44,813 nucleotides of DNA, taken from NCBI GenBank assembly GCA_029547025.1, contig JAKPQA010000212.1, positions 1 to 44,813 of the forward strand, given 5' to 3'. Position numbers and translations under genes: made by a program. This stretch comes from Armatimonadota bacterium. GTDB lineage: Bacteria; Armatimonadota; Zipacnadia; UBA1398; JAKPQA01. The notes beneath the pieces are model-generated. The model had not been told where the DNA came from, did no database searches, and was given only the letters and a program-made list of their open reading frames with translations. Of this stretch, positions 42,084 through 44,813 are shown piece after piece. Position 1 is the stretch's first letter, and each line of letters starts with the position of its first letter.

Positions 42084-43355
42084 ATGGCCCAGACGCCTCG
42101 CCCCATTGCATCGCCCGCCGGACGGCGCTACGACGTGATCACCCTGGGCGGCGCCACCCAGGATGTCTTCGTGCGAACCGATCTATCCAAGATCATCACG
42201 ACCCAGGACGTCATGAACAGCACCAGCCTGCTGGCCTTCGATTACCCATCGAAGGTCAACGTGGATGATGTGTGGTTCTCCTCAGGCGGAGGTGCCACGA
42301 ACACGGCGGTGAGCTTCGCCCGATTCGGGCTGCGCACGGCGTGCGTGGCCATGGTGGGCGATGACACGCCGGCCGAAGCGATTCGGGCCGAACTCGCAGC
42401 CGAAGGCGTCGACACCCATCTCGTGGCGACGGCGGCCGGCGCGAAGACCGGCTACTCCGTCGTACTCAACAGCTTCCAGGGCGATCGGACGGTGCTTGCG
42501 TACCGGGGAGCGAACAGCCGGATCGGCCGGGAGAACATCCCGTGGGACGACCTCAGCGGTGCCGCGTGGCTGTACGTGTCATCGCTGACCGGGTCTTCGG
42601 GCGATGTGCTGGATGAAGCCGCCCGCTTTGCGGAGAACCATGGAGTGAATCTGGCGCTCAACCCGGGCAACACACAGATCCGCATGGGGATGCGAGGACT
42701 GGCCAAGATCCTGTCGCTCGTTGAGATACTGTTTCTCAACAAGCAGGAGGCCGTACAGCTCACCAACGTGCAGTGGACGCGACGAGTGGCCTTGGCTTCC
42801 TTGTGCAACCTCTGTGGCGCGTGTGTGGATATCTGCCCCGTTAGCCTCTTCCGGATCGCCGACGGCCGGCTGTACATCGGTGACGAACGCAAGTGTATCC
42901 GGTGCCGAGAGTGCCTGGACCACTGTCCGACTCGCGCCATCCAGATGGAGCCTTGGGCCAGCAATCTGGACCCGATCCTGGTGGCCATCAAGGAACTAGG
43001 TCCGAAGATCGTGGTGATTACCGACGGCGGAAATGGGGCCCAGGCGTACGATGGAGAGACCCGGTACATCGTGCCGCCGTGCAAAGCACAGGTCGTCGAC
43101 ACTCTGGGAGCGGGCGACGCCTTCGGTGCGGCCTTCACGGCAGCGATCATCCGCGGACACGACATCCCGACGGCGCTGCTGTGGGCCAGCGCCAACGCGG
43201 CCTCGGTGGTGGGCCAGACGGGTGCGAAACCCGGGATTCTGCATCTGGCGGATGTCGAGCGGTTCATCCAGGAGCACCATCCGGGGCCCGAGTCGATCCG
43301 GACCGGCACGATCCGGAAGGATGCCCTGTCCGAGATGGTGGATACGGAACGGTAA
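42084..43355 (+). CDS. PfkB/ribokinase-family kinase with inserted 2[4Fe-4S] ferredoxin domain
   Basis: A 423-aa single-frame protein. Residues 16-235 are the N-terminal part of a PfkB kinase: YDVITLGGATQDVF, the glycine pair region SSGGGATNTAVSFARFG (66-82), and FLNKQEAVQLT with the N-x-x-E magnesium motif. Residues ~238-290 are a complete bacterial ferredoxin: CNLCGACVDICP (Cys241, 244, 247, 251) and CIRCRECLDHCP (Cys271, 274, 277, 281), each CxxCxxCxxxCP. Kinase sequence then resumes with IVVITDGGNGAQAY and VDTLGAGDAFGAAF, where Asp345 is the catalytic base. All kinase motifs are present, so activity is expected. Substrate (sugar or nucleoside) is not clear. A GTG at 42051 would add 11 residues and would be almost leaderless; the ATG at 42084 has only a weak GGACGG. 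Redox or iron sensing is inference. Confidence 0.9.
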   Translation: MAQTPRPIASPAGRRYDVITLGGATQDVFVRTDLSKIITTQDVMNSTSLLAFDYPSKVNVDDVWFSSGGGATNTAVSFARFGLRTACVAMVGDDTPAEAIRAELAAEGVDTHLVATAAGAKTGYSVVLNSFQGDRTVLAYRGANSRIGRENIPWDDLSGAAWLYVSSLTGSSGDVLDEAARFAENHGVNLALNPGNTQIRMGMRGLAKILSLVEILFLNKQEAVQLTNVQWTRRVALASLCNLCGACVDICPVSLFRIADGRLYIGDERKCIRCRECLDHCPTRAIQMEPWASNLDPILVAIKELGPKIVVITDGGNGAQAYDGETRYIVPPCKAQVVDTLGAGDAFGAAFTAAIIRGHDIPTALLWASANAASVVGQTGAKPGILHLADVERFIQEHHPGPESIRTGTIRKDALSEMVDTER

Positions 43356-43374
43356 CCGCGCAACCCCAGTGTCG

Positions 43375-43393
43375 CAGACCCCCTGGTGGTCTG
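43375..43393 (+). terminator. Hairpin after the PfkB-ferredoxin gene
   Basis: CAGACC-CCCTGGT-GGTCTG is a perfect 6-bp stem 20 nt after the stop. No T tract follows, so intrinsic termination is weak at best; Rho-dependent ending is equally likely. Confidence 0.3.
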
Positions 43394-43425
43394 AACAAGA
43401 CCCGCAGGCGGACGTCCACCCCTTT

Positions 43426-43442
43426 GGTTGCGAACCGCAACC
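43426..43442 (+). other. Hairpin in the pilB leader
   Basis: GGTTGCG-AAC-CGCAACC is a perfect 7-bp stem with a 3-nt loop. A further stem, CGGCCC (43474-43479) / GGGCCG (43487-43492), follows. Both lie in the 237-nt gap before the PilB/GspE gene. Confidence 0.4.
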
Positions 43443-43592
43443 GACCAGGCGGGAGTGCGTCCATATCTGCAGACGGCCCAACGGTGGGGCCGGAGTGGGC
43501 ATCAGACTAGGAAGCCACGCGGCCAGTTCCTGGGCGTGGCCCTTCGTTTCGGTTGGTCCGTGCCGGGGGCCCGCCGTGGGGAGAGGATCCAG

Positions 43593-44813
43593 GTGAGCCT
43601 CAAGGGGCAGACGCCCGACATCGATGGTCTGGTCATCCGCGAACTCGTCCGCCGGCGCATCATCACGCAGAAGCACATCGATGAGGCCGTCCCCGATGAG
43701 CGGCCGGAGGGCGCGGATCCCAGTGACGCGCCTCGGCGTCTTCTGGAAGCCCTGGTCGCCCGCGGGCTGTGTACTGAGTCGGAGGTGCGCGAGATCCGAG
43801 CCGCCTGCTTGTCGGCGGAGCGTGTGGCGCTCGTGGAGTCCGAACTCGACCCTGAGGTTATCGATCTCATCAAGCCAGAGCTCGCCTATCGGCATCAGGT
43901 CCTCCCTCTCAGCCGTGAGAACGGGCGAGTGCGGCTCGCCATGGCGGACGTGCTCGATGTGGAGGCCATTGACGATGTGCGTCTGATCACCGGACTGGAC
44001 GTCGAGCCGGTACTGGCCGATCCGCGCGAGATCCGCCGGCTGGTAGAGAACTACTACATGCAGTCCATCATGGAGGGCGGCGACGAGGAAGGCGTCGAGG
44101 TCGTCCACGACGCCGACGAGGACATCGGCGACCTCGAGCGGATGGCGCGCGAGGCCCTGGTCATCAAGGCCGTCAACCACATGATCCGCCAGGCAGTGCT
44201 CGAAGGCGCCAGTGACATCCACATCGAGCCGTTCGAGCGGGACATGAAGGTCCGGTTTCGCATCGACGGCGTGCTCCAGGACTTCGCACCGCCTGCGAAG
44301 CGCTACCAGGCGGCCATCGTCTCGCGCGTGAAAATCATGGCTCAGATGGATATCGCGGAGCGGCGTCTGCCCCAGGACGGCCGCATCTCGATCCGCATCA
44401 TGGGCCGCGACATCGACCTCCGCGTCTCGACGGTGCCCACGCTGTTTGGCGAGAGCGTAGTGATGCGCATCCTCGACAAGAGCAGCGTGATGTTCGGGCT
44501 GACTGAGCTGGGCATGCAGCCCGCGGACCTGCAGGTGTTCACGCGGTTCATCGGGCGGCCTCACGGGATCATCCTGGTCACCGGACCGACAGGCAGCGGG
44601 AAGACGACCACGCTCTACGCCGCGCTTCGGGCGGCGTTCTCGGCCGAGAAGAAGATCATCACCATTGAGGACCCGGTGGAGTATCAACTCGATGGCGTGA
44701 ACCAGATTGAGGTCCGGCCGCGGATCGGCCTCACGTTCGCCTCCGGCCTGCGGCACATCGTTCGCCAGGACCCCGACATCATCTTGGTGGGCGAGATCCG
44801 CGACCACGAGACG
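43593..44813 (+). CDS. pilB: PilB/GspE type IV pilus or type II secretion ATPase (5' part)
   Basis: The first 407 residues of a hexameric assembly ATPase; the gene runs off the right edge. The N-terminal domain (VIRELVRRRIITQKHIDEA, YRHQVLPLSRENGRVRLAMAD) is of the MshEN/T2SSE_N type that can bind c-di-GMP in related proteins. The catalytic half shows GASDIHIEPFE, RLPQDGRI, Walker A GPTGSGKT (331-338), the Asp box ITIEDPVEYQ and the His/Walker B region RHIVRQDPDIILVGEIRD. The zinc-binding cysteines of the C-terminal part lie beyond the edge. The GTG at 43593 has GGAGAGG 6 nt upstream. It could drive assembly of pseudopilins such as that at 29.5 kb. Confidence 0.93.
   Translation, partial: MSLKGQTPDIDGLVIRELVRRRIITQKHIDEAVPDERPEGADPSDAPRRLLEALVARGLCTESEVREIRAACLSAERVALVESELDPEVIDLIKPELAYRHQVLPLSRENGRVRLAMADVLDVEAIDDVRLITGLDVEPVLADPREIRRLVENYYMQSIMEGGDEEGVEVVHDADEDIGDLERMAREALVIKAVNHMIRQAVLEGASDIHIEPFERDMKVRFRIDGVLQDFAPPAKRYQAAIVSRVKIMAQMDIAERRLPQDGRISIRIMGRDIDLRVSTVPTLFGESVVMRILDKSSVMFGLTELGMQPADLQVFTRFIGRPHGIILVTGPTGSGKTTTLYAALRAAFSAEKKIITIEDPVEYQLDGVNQIEVRPRIGLTFASGLRHIVRQDPDIILVGEIRDHET

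Noticed and set aside
43356-43592. c-di-GMP riboswitch before pilB
   Set aside because: The location would fit, but the GEMM core sequences are not present; only simple hairpins are seen.
42996-44807. 603-aa open frame on the minus strand
   Set aside because: It is the antisense shadow of the PilB/GspE gene and the end of the kinase gene; the plus strand carries all Walker, Asp and His box motifs.

Overview
The window is strongly GC-rich bacterial chromosome with dense, mostly single-gene or short-operon organisation, GTG and TTG starts as well as ATG, and purine-rich Shine-Dalgarno sites. A pseudopilin with the N-terminal signature [16 protein letters not shown] and a C-terminal H-X9-DG motif, a large set of secreted glycan-active proteins and many UroD/TIM-barrel sugar proteins point to an Armatimonadota-like (or planctomycete/Lentisphaerae-like) heterotroph. 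This is inference from protein signatures; no rRNA or tRNA gene was found in the window.

Layout. 1-3.6 kb: a methyl-accepting chemotaxis protein and a secreted Asp-box sialidase-like protein (+). 3.6-12.2 kb: minus-strand genes for a secreted 14-repeat TolB-like propeller, a small His/Tyr/Arg-rich exported protein, an alpha/alpha-toroid secreted protein, HtpX and LemA, a zinc alcohol dehydrogenase, a sugar-phosphate isomerase-like TIM barrel and a lipoprotein. A UroD/corrinoid-methyltransferase-like gene (12.3-13.3 kb, +) stands alone. 13.35-22.4 kb is a tight four-gene minus-strand operon of secreted glycan-degrading proteins: an M60-like metallopeptidase with PA14-like and NPCBM modules, a GH5-like enzyme with a GATase-like N-terminus, a parallel beta-helix protein and a GH-A enzyme. 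It is followed by a thrombospondin-3-repeat lipoprotein and a sialate O-acetylesterase. Together with the sialidase-like protein this looks like a dispersed glycan-utilisation locus.

26-28.9 kb holds a HExxH-bearing protein and a MoxR ATPase/DUF58 pair behind a near-consensus promoter. 29-30.2 kb holds a small lipoprotein and a Cys-rich pseudopilin behind a promoter flanked by a perfect 35-bp direct repeat. 30.8-34.2 kb is an ornithine-carbamoyltransferase-like gene, a cyclase-family amidohydrolase, KDPG aldolase and KDG kinase (hexuronate/Entner-Doudoroff lower pathway). A 28-bp palindrome covers the aldolase ribosome-binding site. 34.3-37.4 kb is a large secreted CBM9/DUF4091-like protein. 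37.7-44.8 kb (+) holds a VanW protein, Rho with a long disordered insert and a ~490-nt leader, a zinc-ribbon membrane protein, a PfkB kinase with an inserted 2[4Fe-4S] ferredoxin domain, and the 5' part of a PilB/GspE ATPase cut by the window edge.

The most unusual feature is the PfkB kinase at 42084-43355. A complete eight-cysteine bacterial ferredoxin module (Cys 241/244/247/251 and 271/274/277/281) is inserted inside the kinase fold between the N-x-x-E helix and the GAGD catalytic loop, which suggests a redox- or iron-responsive sugar/nucleoside kinase. Other leads are the RBS-covering palindrome before the aldolase, the repeat-flanked pilin promoter, the long Rho leader, and altered substrate residues in the carbamoyltransferase.
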